A stretch of 64,000 bases of DNA from Chondrilla cf. caribensis (lineage: Eukaryota; Porifera; Demospongiae; Chondrillida; Chondrillidae). Made by a program: the position numbers and the translations under genes. The stretch's first letter is position 1, and each line of letters opens with the position of its first letter. The notes under the pieces are model-generated. The model did not search any database. It had not been told where the DNA came from and saw only the letters and a program-made list of their open reading frames with translations. The DNA lies in contig OZ026551.1 in assembly GCA_964020155.1 (NCBI GenBank), positions 4,850,874-4,914,873 on the forward strand, given 5' to 3'. This document shows, one piece after another, positions 38,501-50,319 of this stretch.

Positions 38501-38847
38501 CAATTCAGGTCGCCTCCTACTTTTGAGAGTGGAACGTTCAGGAACAAGTCCCCGCTTCGGGCCTCGGTGCAGCTTTCCGGGCTTTCCACCAGTCTCAAAC
38601 ACGACGTTACGTTCTCCTCCGGCCAGTTTTCACCGAACACAACGATATCGATGTCATACAGCGCGGGCAAAATGAACCATCCATTGGGGGAATATTTGGT
38701 CTGCCTTAGAGTGTTAGTGGCGTCATTTCCTTCGATAATAGGCCTGTACCCAGAAATCTTCGGGGAATCGAATTCTTGACCAAAACAACAAAAGTTACAC
38801 AGGAGAAAAGTACAAACTTGAAGGAATAAACTAGTATAAACGGCCAT
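34607..38847 (-). CDS. CNNM: CNNM (cyclin M) family divalent-metal transporter/regulator
   Basis: Three exons, 37,353-38,847, 35,919-35,990 and 34,607-35,436, join in phase 1 to 798 residues. Order: signal peptide (1-24), extracellular domain with N-glycosylation sites and cysteines, CNNM/DUF21 membrane domain (about 183-350) with SGLFSGLNLGLMSLDLTSLQ and GEIIPQAICSRYGL, two CBS motifs (about 365-520; GHSRIPIYEG, and GIITLEDIIEEIL encoded across exon 2), then a cyclic-nucleotide-binding-like domain (about 560-700; FECRSFSHFGEQALMN) and a basic tail. CNNM proteins act in Mg2+ efflux or homeostasis at the plasma membrane; Mg-ATP binds the CBS pair. All core motifs are intact, so it is probably functional. 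The start ATG is followed by a clear signal sequence. It is the only gene here with a familiar household role. Paralog identity (CNNM1-4) cannot be assigned. Confidence 0.93.
35470..35507 (+). repeat. (CA)n microsatellite in CNNM intron 2
   Basis: About 38 bases of CA, lying 34 bases upstream of the acceptor of the last CNNM exon when read on the minus strand. Confidence 0.9.
36042..36170 (+). repeat. 22-bp tandem repeat in CNNM intron 1
   Basis: AGATATACTAGAGATATATC+AA is repeated two to three times cleanly and then degrades into TATACTAGAG-like copies to about 36,170 and weakly to 36,340. Confidence 0.8.
36511..37172. mobile_element. Non-autonomous DNA transposon (MITE), copy 2 of 2
   Basis: 662 bp, nearly identical to 2,131-2,791 along its full length and with the same ends (AGCCCCTTTTACACTAGAG) and the same flanking TAT. 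It is inserted in CNNM intron 1, immediately beside the 43-bp tandem repeat. The high identity suggests recent movement. Confidence 0.85.
37180..37394 (-). repeat. 43-bp tandem repeat copying the CNNM exon 1 donor junction
   Basis: Five units of 43 bp start at about 37,180, 37,223, 37,266, 37,309 and 37,352. The last unit is the genuine end of exon 1; the other four are intronic. Each unit carries, on the minus strand, the exon end TACGAGGTTGTAG and most units the same donor GTGAGG. If a downstream donor were used, the frame would hit a stop (TGA) within the repeat. Confidence 0.9.
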
Positions 38848-39050
38848 CTATGGAAAACAACACCGTCTCGTGACCGTTTGGTATGATGCAATACAGTCCT
38901 CTTATTGCGTAATCACTAACGTTAGGTTCAAATTGTGCACTCTCACCTGATACCAGGATGAACTTGCTATAACAACCTGTTCTGGGCGATGCTAGCTATA
39001 TACCTTGCGACCATATATATATAGCTGGTAGGACTGAACTATACTTATTG
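38848..39050. promoter_or_regulatory. CNNM 5' flank
   Basis: Short region directly upstream of the CNNM start codon. Parts of it (about 38,850-38,895 and 38,945-39,030) recur near 50,477-50,520 and 50,715-50,790, so it belongs to the segmental duplication. No sharp promoter motif is claimed. Confidence 0.4.
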
Positions 39051-39684
39051 CAGTGCTGCCAACCATGTCCTGGCCATTTCAGTATAGATATTTGCTCATA
39101 TCAGTATTTTTCAAGTAAATTCCGTATTATATGGAAGACTGATGACATAATAGCACATGCAAAAAAGTACCATAACACAAGTACCATAATTATGAGCTAT
39201 GACTCCATTCCTCGCTCCCTTCATTACATTGCAAGTGTCTGAAGTGAAGCTGAGCACATTTCCAACAAATCCGTCATACTTATCGAGAATCGATTTTACA
39301 GCAGTAAAGATATCCAACCCAGTAAAATCAGTAGTGGTTTTCTCGACGTTCTTTAACCGTTTCTTGTGAACTGCTCCTTGAACTTATCGCTTAACATCGT
39401 TCAACCCTCCACGAGAAACGCTAAAATCGCTAAGACTCGATATGCGGTGGTAACTGCCACGACGACTAAACTCAAGTTACGATTGAATCGTCCTGTAGGA
39501 TTGACTTTTAACTTCTTAGGTGGATTTGCAACAGCAGATGCACAAACGAGGGTATTATATCCACTTTCGTCGTTCCTTTATTCTTGTGGTGGCCATTTTG
39601 ACCCCAAGAAAAGGCATAAACAATTTCCGTATTTATTGATCTATTTCCGTATTTTTACGGATAAAACCGTATGGTTGGCAGCAC
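39051..39684. mobile_element. hAT-like element with transposase remnant
   Basis: Ends CAGTGCTGCCAACCAT at the left with its reverse complement at the right; TTATTG lies directly on both sides. On the minus strand at about 39,190-39,345 a frame encodes TGLDIFTAVKSILDKYDG and LSFTSDTCNVMKGARNGVI, which resembles the catalytic-core region of hAT transposases (the SDxCNVM pattern). The rest of a transposase is missing or broken, so this is a dead or non-autonomous copy. Confidence 0.65.
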
Positions 39685-39954
39685 TGTTATTGTCTCCATG
39701 TTGCAGCATAAAAACGTATGGAAATTAGCAATAATAGTATTTTGCCCAGGATTTTATCCCAGGCTACAAAACTTGAAGACTGCAAAATGTAATATGATAA
39801 TGAACTTCATGCAGAAGTTACTACAGAAATAGGAAAAAAATGACTACGATGCATTCATCTTACTAATCCTTTTGATTTTATATAACAAAACACACTGTAT
39901 ATATTTCACACCACCATGGTTGTTGATATGATTAGGGAATAAGACAGCAAACTA

Positions 39955-40181
39955 TTAAAATTCCCCATCATACTTCGTCTTCTTATCCTTGTCATCATTC
40001 ACAATGTAAATGGTCATCTTTTTCTCGCGGAATATCACACTGTAACCAATTTCGTTAGGAAGGATCAGCTCAAAGCACTCCTTAGTACTTTCTTTCCCAT
40101 CATCATTGATGATCTTGACGACTACAGTGGCCTTCTCCACCAGCTGGCCCATTTGGGTGAAGTACAGGACATAGTCCTCCA
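39955..40181 (-). CDS. Orphan Calx-beta terminal exon (possible alternative end of gene G)
   Basis: It starts after an AG acceptor in phase 1 and encodes [20 protein letters not shown] and VKIINDDGKE, then a MTIYIVNDDKD strand and a stop. This is the second half of a Calx-beta domain, homologous to 41,230-41,459 and 51,093-51,331. Compared with those it lacks four residues (QSHS). It is compatible in phase with the donor at 42,107, so it could serve as an alternative last exon of G, or it may be an unused duplicate. Confidence 0.5.
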
Positions 40182-40784
40182 CTAGCGGGAGGGAACAGAG
40201 ATTTGCAACATGTGTGTACATTATGACATTAATTAGCACATCCAGGGACTGTGCCTGTAAATCTAAAAAGTTTCCCAGTTTTCAAGAATTTCCCCACTCC
40301 TGTTACAATGTGTAATCAATACATTGTGGGGGTGTGTTGCTGTCGATACTGATAGCTATTTGTGTGTGAATATATATCTTAAATTGAATCAGAGGCTCCA
40401 GACAGTCAAGCTTCAATATCCGATCAGCCAAATTCATCGACTTAGCCACAGCAGAGGATACATTCCTTCTGCTTGATCCAATAACTAGCCTACGTACATA
40501 TATACTCCTACTTTTATCAGCATGATTATATTATGCTGAATGATATCTCTCCATTTACCTATTACCTGATATTGTACAATGTTTGACTAATATTTATTAA
40601 TTATACATGATTATTATTGAATGTATTTGTGTATTGTATATGCTTGGGATAATATTTTAAATAGAAATCCATAGGAAATTAAAATAGATGTTTGTGTTAT
40701 GTAAACACATAAAGATGAATGTACGGTGAATTCTCATCAATCTCTTAAAAATTATTTAAAAAGTATGATGGACTAACAGGTTTG

Positions 40785-40828
<44 letters not shown>

Positions 40829-41229
40829 TGTGCGTGCATGTGTGTGTGTTTGTGCATGTGTGTATGCATGTACATGTGTGTATACGTGTTTGTGTCACAA
40901 TTGCAACCTTAATATTATATAGCTGGTCGGACTGAACTAACTAATGTCTAATTGTTCCATATATGCACCCCATGGATACAAGCTTGTATTTCACCCAAAA
41001 TAATTCTCTCATCCTCTACAAAAGTCAATAACTACACAATGTTTTGTGATGATGAACTTAATACAGAATTGAGCAACAGAATAAAGAAAATAAATGACTA
41101 CAGTGCATTGACCTTACTAATCCATTTGTTTACATACTATAATGAAACACACTGTATGTATTGCACACTTTAGACTTGTTATTATGGTGAACACTGTATG
41201 TATGGCAATGGAATAAGACAGCAAACTGT
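40182..41229. other. Region between Calx-beta exons
   Basis: AT-rich. Contains a (TG)n tract at about 40,790-40,826, a copy of the AGCTGGTCGGACTGAACT segment (about 40,915-40,945) also found near 39,020 and 50,780, and part of a CGGTGAATTCTC element near 40,724. Confidence 0.45.
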
Positions 41230-41937
41230 TTATGTAGGAGGATCCGTAGTAGGCCTATTTTTGTCATCATCCTTGATGTAAATGGTCATATTATACTGAT
41301 CAAACTTAATATTGTCTTCAGTAGTAAGGATCAGCTTAAAGTGCTCCTTACTCTCTTTCTTGTCATCATTGATGATCTTGACGACTACAGTGGCCTTCTC
41401 CACCAGCTGGCCCATTCGGGTGAAGTACAGAGAATGACTCTGAAGGACATAGTCCTCAACTAGCAGGAGGGAACAGAGGGTTACATAAATTTTGATAAGA
41501 AATACTAAAATAAATAAAACAACATTCAGTACATTGTGCAAGTGTTTTGGTGTTGGGTATTCGTGTGGGAATGTATTTTAAATTGAATTCCATAGGGAAT
41601 TCAAATAATTAGATTTTGTGCATTGTAATACATAAAGATGAATGTACAGTGAAGTCTCAAAAATCTCCCAAAATGCGTTTGAAAAAGTATGATGGACTAA
41701 CAAGGCTGGTGGATTCACTGGACATAATCATTGGAGTACTCATATATTATACTGGTACTGAGAAATAGTGGCAGATGAAGCAGTGGTGGATCAAGCGGAA
41801 TTTACTATACATATGCATATATCCACAGGATGTACTTGTAACAATTTAGGTATGATCCGAGTGATAATGTGATAGTCTCTCTCTGTGTGCGTGCATGCGT
41901 ACATGTGTGCGTGTGTGTGGGTGGGTGGGTGTTTGTG

Positions 41938-41991
<54 letters not shown>

Positions 41992-42438
41992 CATGTGTGT
42001 GTGCATGTGTGTGTGTATTTGTATGTGTGTGTGTGTGCGTGCATGCGTACATGCATGCGTGTGTGTGTTTGAGAACAAATAATCACAAATATTGTAAACT
42101 GCTCACATCTTTTAGCTGTCCCATCTTGATCTTGTACACTCAATTTTATCAATTGCTTCATTTGACCATATCTATACACATCAATGTGCAATAGAGTCTC
42201 TGATTCTGGAACTATCATTGAATTGTAATTGAATGTTACAGTGTTAGGATTCGGAATTGATGGGGGCTCAGTAACTTTTTCCAGAACTACAAAATAAATT
42301 TAGTGAAAAATAATTTACATTGACATGGTATATTATGCTGTACCAACATGTAGTGCTCATTACCCTAGTTGTACATAAAACAGTGTATACTAGACACATC
42401 ACACAAACATACGAGCATGCATACACACACGCACACAT

Positions 42439-42528
<90 letters not shown>

Positions 42529-45500
42529 ATATTAGTACAGTGTAATACACAATTCTCACCTAAATTTACATAATAACACATATATACCAGAAGTACATAA
42601 TATGCTACAACAGCGAAGTAAAATATACCCACCAGATAAGGTACTGACATTATCCACTGCCTCATCACCTCTCCCACCCATGGATATAGCAGCAACAGTA
42701 ACTCTGTAGTCTGTTGAAGAAGTCAATCCTTGAACAAGCTGATAATTCTTGGTTGTTGTCAAGGATCCCGTCGTATTCTTTCCTACTTCATAAATGCTCA
42801 CATTATAAGCGATGATTTCTGAAGTACTGTTAGGTTTCTCCCATTCAATAAGCAAACCAGCAGAGGAATTGATGATGATTGGAGTTATCTTCAATGAAGA
42901 TACCTTTCCAGGTACTGCAGGGAGACCTGTATAAAATTAGAATTAATACGAACATTCTAAAGTTAATTATGTTTAGTGATTCTCCCACATACAGACCCAT
43001 TACAGATTCACCTAACAGAGATGGTACATTCATCCACTCACTCCTTACAAAAAACATCATCCACTCACTTTTACTCTCTACAGACTCAAAAACAGGCACA
43101 ATCGACCCAATAAGTAAACTCCACGTCAAGATTGTCCAACACCCACAACCCTAGGACTTTTCTCTGTATTTACACTAGTTGCAGACCCATTGGGTTACAA
43201 GGTGACGTGTACTTCATCATTGCCTCACTACAGCAAGGAGTCCAAGAAACACTTAGAGTGGGCCTCCCACCTTTACAATCTGATGTTTTATTGGGGCAAA
43301 TAGATACAATGCTTTCGAGGACTGATTAGAGAAGATTGCCATTATAAATGTATATGTACTCATGTAATGCTAAAACAAGTCATTACAGTAGTGTTTACTG
43401 CAATAAGTATTATCACTCCGATCACTATATTGTCTAAATTGCCTAATTTCAGAATTTTATCATGTACTTCATATCTGAATCTGTACCTAATACATTGGCT
43501 TCCACACTGAAGGTGTAATAAGACTACGTAACCATACCCCTAATCTTGTCAATGGGTGGAGATTTGGGAAAGCTTAATAATGACATTGTATATTTGTTGA
43601 CATCAATGTTGATCTGTTCTATGTACACTATGTCCGCAGACACCCCATGCAGGCCTATACTGTTGCCAGTTAATGGTTTTTCATAGCATTCACTCTACCA
43701 TTAGTTGAGGATGGTGCCACATAACACTCCAAGCAGGCATACAAGGCTGCCTAAGCTGTTCGTCTAAGAAGGGAGTAGCTTTGAAACTGGTCGAATAACA
43801 ATGACATTGTGTAACTAGCAGACTAAATGGGTGAGTGGATGTGGCTATATTATGTAACAGCAACTGACCATCACAAGGTAATGTTGTATTTGGGTTATGA
43901 ACATATCTTGTCATCATAACCATCTTTTTCCCAGGTTTTCCATTGAAGGCCACCACACTGATGTTGAAGTAGTTGTGTCCTTTCACCATTCCTGTCAGGG
44001 TGAGGTAGTTGATGTTGTATGCTGTAGCAACCTCTCGTATTGTTCCATTTTGCATGGCATATGTGATTACATAACACAATATGTCTCCATTGGGATCTTT
44101 AGGCGGAATCCAATTCAACTCAATCCCATCTTGAAATACTCTAGTTATAGTGACATGTCTTGGAGAAGATGCACCTACATCCAGTGTATAAGACATATTA
44201 TAGCATTCGGTGATAGCTCTTCTTGTATCAATATTATAATATAAAGTATTTCAAATTACTGTGTATTATTATTTCATTATTTTTAATATTTAGTTTGAAT
44301 CTATAATAATAATGTGCATGGGCGAAAGACAGGAGGATCAAAGGAAAAATGGATGTAAAACTGTTATGTAGATACTGTAAACACTCACCTTGTGACAGTG
44401 TGGATTCATCTAGTATCATAATTGGTGACTGACACCTTCTTCTATCTTCATCAATTCCTTTACCAAGTCCCCATGCTGTAATCCTGTATTTAGCACCAGG
44501 TACTAGTGAGGAGAATGTCTTTGATTCGCACGCACGAATATTCACATACTCTCCTTCTACCGGTATTCCAAGGTCAAGTCTGGTATATCCAATGACAACC
44601 CTATCAGTCCCATTAGGTAGCTCACTGGCATTCACAGTGATACTGTTATGAGATTGAGTAATGTTTGGATACTTCCATTTCAAGTCATTAGGGATAGTAT
44701 CTAAGGTGACATATGGAGATGATCAATATACATATTTGTAGACCTAGCATCAATGGTACTTATAGCTTTAACATTAGATACTCATTGACAAGAGTATACG
44801 TATCAGTTGATATACAGGCAGCGTCTTACACTATAGTTTACATAAATATTATTAGTGGGCTAAGTGCCATTACCTTTAATGATATATAGTGCTCACCATT
44901 TTTCAGGAACAGGTAGTGGAATAAACCATTACATTGCCCTTCCATTGCAAAATGCCCTGAGAGCAAAGTTTTTTCCTTAATGACTACAGCAGCATTAGAT
45001 CCACGTGTCTGGTTAACATTTAATCCATGATATGAGAACTGAGCTTCTCCACTCCTCACACTACACTCAATCATCCCATCTCCTTTAGCACTGTTTGGTG
45101 GTTGTAGTTGTCGTCTGTCAGAGATGACTCCCTCGTGCACTATCAGTCTACCATAACTGTGAACAACTTCACCACCTAAAGCACATTTAAGAAGTAATAA
45201 TGTGGAAGTTTCACAGATATCACAGATTTTAAGATGGTATTGATATTATTCCAATAGTACCAAGTAGATTTCATATTGATCACAGTCTTATCCTTATCAA
45301 CAACTAACTTTCCAGGATGGTCACCTGTCTTTAATGGTCACTTCGAATATCCCACTAAACGCATATTTCAAGACAACGTTTCTTACATTTTATCATTATA
45401 TTATACATCTCAATCTTGATAATACACAGTAACTTTGTCTACACCTTGGCCAGGCATGGAAATACGGTACTGTACAAGGGCGCCCACAGTGTATACGCAC

Positions 45501-48489
45501 AGTACGCCAGTGCGTACCAAATTCCAATATTAAGGTCTTTGAAAAAAATCTCTTGTAGATAGCTAGCTATGTGTCCAGAAGAATAGCAGGACAAGCCTTA
45601 TTTATGTTGAATACATCTGTAGCTGTGATGTTTTGTTATTGAATATTGCAGTAGTCGAAAACTAACAATTTGTCCTGAATCGATCACTACTACTGGTCCA
45701 GCACTGAGTTCTCGGAAACCTCGAATACGTACTAGAGTAGCCATTTTGTGATTGCGCGATGCTTGTGAACGTGTGCGTACCAACTGTAAACTTCCTGCGG
45801 GCACCCCTGCTGTAGGTCACTGCCTTGGACAGGTTTCAATGCAGATAAGGTCTCATGGGTGACCACATTAGATGGATTACACCTTGCACAAGCCTATAGG
45901 TAACCACAATAGACAGATCTCACTGACTGTACTCTTAGGAACTAACCAGTAATGCTCAGGAAAAAGACGTCACTACCTTTACATTCTCCAGCAGAAGCAG
46001 TGCAGGTGTATATCCCATTGTCACGTACAGAGGTTATATTAATCGCTAGAATATTGTTTCTAATCTCTCGTCCAGCATATCCTTGTTGAATACATGGTTC
46101 ATTTGGGCATGTCCAGGAAAAGGTAGGTGTTAGTCCAGATGGAATTCCACTGACTTCACAAGTTAGAACAAGAGTTGTTCCTAGTGGTAGATTAGCTGGA
46201 GAGTCAACGTGGCTGTTAACAGTGTTGCCGTCAATGATGACCTTTGGAGACCCTGGGATATGAATGATATTATTATTGGCTCGGAATTTATAATTGACAT
46301 TATAATTACATTATATACCTCAGTATATAAGTAACCTTTATGTACAAAACATGGAGTCTGACACAGTTTAGTATGGATATATTGAAGGTTACATGTCCTG
46401 AGGGCTTGTAAATGTTTGTATCATGTTACACTGACTACAGTAATTAAATTTATTAAAATAGTATGACTATGATTGGCAGCAAATGCCAATCATAGTAACA
46501 ATCAGTATCTAGATTGCAATATTGTACGTCACAATGTGTGTGTCTGTCTGTCTGTGTGCGTGTGTGTGTGTGTTTGCGCATGCATATGTGTGTGTGCGTG
46601 TGTATGAGTGTGTGCATGTGTGTTTGTGCGTGCATGTACGTATTTGTGAGTATGCATTATGAATGTAAGCAATGTAACTAATTTTGTTCGTTCCGTCTGG
46701 TGATCAAAAGTTTCTACTCATAAAAGCACTCAATTGCATGAAGATGACATTTTGTGACAATTTCAGGCAAAAGTAATTAAGGGGTACAGCTAGATTGAAA
46801 TTGCTATCATGTTGGAAATCTGAACATATTCCAACAGTGGCCTGTACAACTCTCATCTCAGTCTAGGATATGCACTTGCGCCCTTCAGCCAACTAGATGC
46901 ACAGCCATTTTGTTCGATAATTTCAAGTACAGACATCAAATTGAGACATTCCTCATCAAGGATCACTACATACGTACCTTACTTCTTTATAGGGATGAAT
47001 GTAATATACTTTGCAACAACAATCCAATACTATTACTTATATATACTATACTATATGCATTAATATTAGTACTTTTATAGGATCTCATTCATTTAGTACT
47101 ATGTGTGGTTACTGTTTATCTTATGCGATGGTCACAGGCTAGACTGATGAGAAATCAATAGGATGAAGTGCAAGTTGTATATTTTTCATATTAATACGTA
47201 AAGAAGTATGATTGGATCTAGAACTCTGTCAATAATAATGTTACATATAATATACTTACCATGTTACTGTTACATCATTTAATCATAGATGAAACCAATA
47301 GTACCCAAAATGGGAATGAGAAAAAGTACTCTATAACTGATATAATCAAATCAGTGGCAGGTATAAGGTTGTTAGCTGGTTGAGTGATCATTATTGTGTA
47401 AACTGATTTTTTAATTAATCCAATTTTATGAGATTAGTCAATTTCGGGTCACCATGATCTCGGAAAGTACTGAAGACTTTGACCTCAAATAAAGAGTATT
47501 ACAGTCACTATAATTTTAGGTTTCTGTAAGATATGAAATTGTACATAATATTAATAGTCATTGAAGATGACCAGTACCTTTGTGCATCTTTGCAATACAG
47601 ATGATTAGATGGTGTATCTTGAACAGTCAACTTTCAGATGAAGTCTCTTAACTTTATTCATGTTTGATCATTTTCAATAATAATGTCGACACTGGTACAT
47701 ATTATACTTTTTAGCTCAAACATACTCATTAACAAGTTTGGAATTAAAGAGGCATTTCTGGATTGCATGCTCAGGTGATTCATCCCCCTGATTGGGAGGA
47801 TCAGTAATGGAATTCATTGCTATAGCTTCTTTCATAATAGAGACCAGCAAAGTCTTCACTAACAGAACAAAACATCTATTATCAGACACCACCCAATCAG
47901 TAAGATCCTCACAGACAAATACAGCGTTAGCATACAATCAATAATTTATTAAAGCACATGAAATAATGCAAATTCGGAGAAAGGAATCATATTTCAAACA
48001 GACTACAGAGTGGAGATGCGACGAAGAACCCGGAAAAAACCCGAGGTAATAGCTATACATCCAACATATGCAAAGAAGAGGGGGGATATGCGCGGTTCGA
48101 GAATTAGTTAGATATCTTAAGTTATATTACCAACTTTTTATTCTACCGGCAGATATAAAATCGATCTCTAATTTTTACAAGCTAGGAGGTAATCGGTTAT
48201 TCCTTTATCCAGTTTTATATCCCAGTTATATACTTGAAATCCATGCACCTAGGTCTGAAATCCACCGACCTTCCGTACTAGAATATCTATAAATCTTGAT
48301 CGAAGAATAATCGACTGCCCTCCAACGTCTACATATAAGAAGTCAGTGTTGCATCTAAACGTAGTTGAAATTGATATGTCCGATTACGGATTGATTCTTT
48401 CTATTTAACAACAGGTTAAACATAGGCCTACCTGCTAGAATGACTGACGTTAAAAACACAATCAGAAGGACCAAAACAAGTCTCAACAT
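41230..48489 (-). CDS. Gene G: secreted Ig / FN3 / Calx-beta protein
   Basis: Eight exons, 48,432-48,489; 45,947-46,252; 44,897-45,175; 44,389-44,700; 43,869-44,174; 42,633-42,914; 42,107-42,286; 41,230-41,459, join with every junction in phase 1 to 650 residues. Order: signal peptide (1-19, [19 protein letters not shown]); Ig domain (20-121; [21 protein letters not shown]); an unrecognised module (122-214); an FN3-like domain (215-318); two FN3 domains (319-514); a Calx-beta domain (515-650; split over two exons, ending [12 protein letters not shown]). No membrane helix was seen, so the product is probably secreted. Calx-beta domains elsewhere bind Ca2+ and occur in sponge aggregation factors and integrin beta-4; a Ca2+-dependent adhesive role here is inference. 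Gene H is a full paralog. Confidence 0.8.
41647..41812. mobile_element. MITE in the intron between the two Calx-beta exons of gene G
   Basis: Begins CAGTGAAGTCTCAAAAATCT, ends GATCAAGCGGAATTTACTA, with a middle AAGTATGATGGACTAACA. The matching element in gene H is at 51,521-51,690, so the insertion predates the G/H duplication. Confidence 0.55.
41883..42069 (+). repeat. TG-rich microsatellite in a gene G intron
   Basis: Mixed (TG)n with CATG, GCGC and GGTGGG interruptions, ending about 37 bases before the Calx-beta first-half exon on the plus-strand scale. Confidence 0.9.
42431..42526 (+). repeat. (CA)n microsatellite in a gene G intron
   Basis: About 95 bases of almost pure CA. Confidence 0.95.
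42915..43868. other. Gene G intron
   Basis: Intron between the two FN3 exons. No repeat family or gene is recognised; parts of its second half resemble the H intron at 52,730-53,200. Confidence 0.4.
45176..45946. other. Gene G intron
   Basis: Separates the Ig exon from the novel-module exon. Nothing recognisable apart from similarity to the equivalent intron of gene H. The small frame at 45,598-45,804 has no support. Confidence 0.4.
46253..48431. other. First intron of gene G
   Basis: 2.2 kb between signal-peptide and Ig exons. Holds a perfect 13-bp hairpin at 46,466-46,496 and TG-rich sequence at 46,532-46,630. A plus-strand ATG near 48,015 opens a short basic frame ([10 protein letters not shown]) ending at a possible GT donor; unsupported. 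Confidence 0.4.
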
Positions 48490-48570
48490 GTTCAATCTTC
48501 GGGACACCAAGCCTTTCTCGTTATCGAATGAAAGTTGCTGATCATCTTTCGCTTATAAAAAGATAATAAA

Positions 48571-48578
48571 ATTATATA
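48571..48578 (-). promoter_or_regulatory. Candidate TATA box of gene G
   Basis: CTATATAAT on the minus strand lies about 82 bases upstream of the G start codon. The same position in gene H is CTATATAAAG; in the dead copy near 49,460 it is CATTATAATT. Conservation of position in G and H supports a promoter role. Confidence 0.45.
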
Positions 48579-49318
48579 GTGCAGCGACCAATGAAATGGT
48601 ACGCTCCCATCACGCGATCGCGAGTGACTCCATACAGTTGTTAAACGGTCATATACGATCCTCAATACGTTCCGTATATGTATTCCGTTTTGTAAGATAA
48701 CAATAATAATTATACAATTTGACTGAGACAAGACAAACAACTGATAAATACATGATAATAGGGGCTCAGACAACTGAAAAGAAAAAGACAAAGGTGATGG
48801 TATGTCTCCCTCTGTAGTTACCATGAGGAGATGTGATATAGCTGTTGTAATTGGTTCTCGTACCTCCGATGACGATGATCTGAGCAGGCTAAGCTAAAGT
48901 CTGCAACACAACCATCTGATGGTTTCAGGGTAGGAATGTGACCTCTTCTGAGATATGTACTTATTAGCTAGGCAACACTTCTGTAAGTGATGGTGGTATG
49001 GTCCCATACCAGAAGATGTGAAGAATGCAAGTGGAAATTAATACTAATAATGTGATATATTTAATAAGGTAACAGCTGCACGCTGTATTATGCACAATTT
49101 TGTCATGTACGAATACTAATGACATAACAGTAACATAGTGAATATAGATAGATAAATAGGTATTATTATAGACTAAGTCCAACATGCCATGTAATAGACA
49201 ATAGGGCACAATGTCTAATGAGGTACTGATGGAAAATATGAACTCCTGAAATCATTTGATATGTCCGATTATTGATTGATTATTCTATTCAACCACAGAT
49301 TCATAGGCCTACCTGCTA

Positions 49319-49381
49319 GAGTGACAGACGTTAAATACACAGTAAGAATGACCAGAACAAGTCTCAACGTGTTCAATCTTC
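49319..49381 (-). pseudogene. Dead signal-peptide exon copy of the G/H family
   Basis: The sequence is that of the G and H first exons (LRLVLVILTVYLTSVTLA, then a GTAGGC donor), but the start codon is ACG instead of ATG. Its TATA position is also altered. About 0.9 kb around and upstream (49,310-50,290) matches 48,430-49,210, so the promoter and first exon of G were duplicated without the rest of the gene. Confidence 0.75.
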
Positions 49382-49875
49382 GGGACACTAAGCCTTACTC
49401 GTTATCGAATGAAAGTTGTTGATCATCTTTCGCTTATAATAGATAATAAAATTATAATGCAGCGAACAATGAAACGGTATGCTCCCACCACGTAAGTGAA
49501 GCCATACTGTTGCTAAACAGATAGATACAATTCTCAATATGCTCCATATATGTGTTCTGTTTTATAAGATAACGATAAAAATTAATAATATAATTTGACT
49601 AAGACATAAGGAAACAATACAATGTCATGTGGGTTAATATAAAATAGTACAAGACAAACAACTGATGAATACATAAAAAATAAGGTCTCAGACAACTAAA
49701 AAAGAAAAAAAGACAAAGGTGATAGTATGTCTCCTTTGGAGTTGCCGTGAGAATGGATGTAGTGTGGCTGTTGTAATTGGTGATGACGACTGATTTGAGC
49801 AGGCTAAGCTAAAGTCTTCGATGTAACCATCTGATGGTTTCAGGGTAAGAATGTGACCACTTCATGAGATATATA

Positions 49876-50054
49876 CAGTACAACTTGCTTAGTAAGTACC
49901 CTGGTTAGTACATACCCCTGGTTAGTGAGTACACCACACTCAGTCCCTAGCTCATGTACGTTATGTCAAACATGCAGTACTGATAGTAAGTACCTCTGAT
50001 AAGAAGTACAAATTTGGTATGCCCTTCAAGGTACTTATTAAGCAAGTTGTACTG
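49876..50054. mobile_element. Intact pogo/Tigger-like MITE, CAGTACAACTTGCTTA family
   Basis: 179 bp with about 26-bp terminal inverted repeats (CAGTACAACTTGCTTAGTAA; right end AAGCAAGTTGTACTG) and TA on both sides. Related fragments lie at 30,895-31,150 and 32,020-32,300. Confidence 0.8.
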
Positions 50055-50319
50055 TATTTATTAGCTAGGCAAGTGTTCTGTAAGCAATGGTAATAGATGG
50101 TCCCATGCACCAGATGCAGAGAATGCAAGTGGAAACTAACACTATTAATGTAATAAATTCAATAAGATAACAGCTGCATGCTGTATTATGTACAATATTG
50201 TCATGCACAAATGATAATAGTAACATGATTATAGATAGATAAATATGTATTATTATAGTGCAACATAATATGCAAGCCAATAGACACTAGGGCGCAATGT
50301 CTAATGAGGTACTGATGGA

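Noticed and set aside
34673..38779. Plus-strand frames of 87-179 codons across CNNM
   Set aside because: Antisense of the CNNM coding exons, which have clear family motifs on the minus strand.
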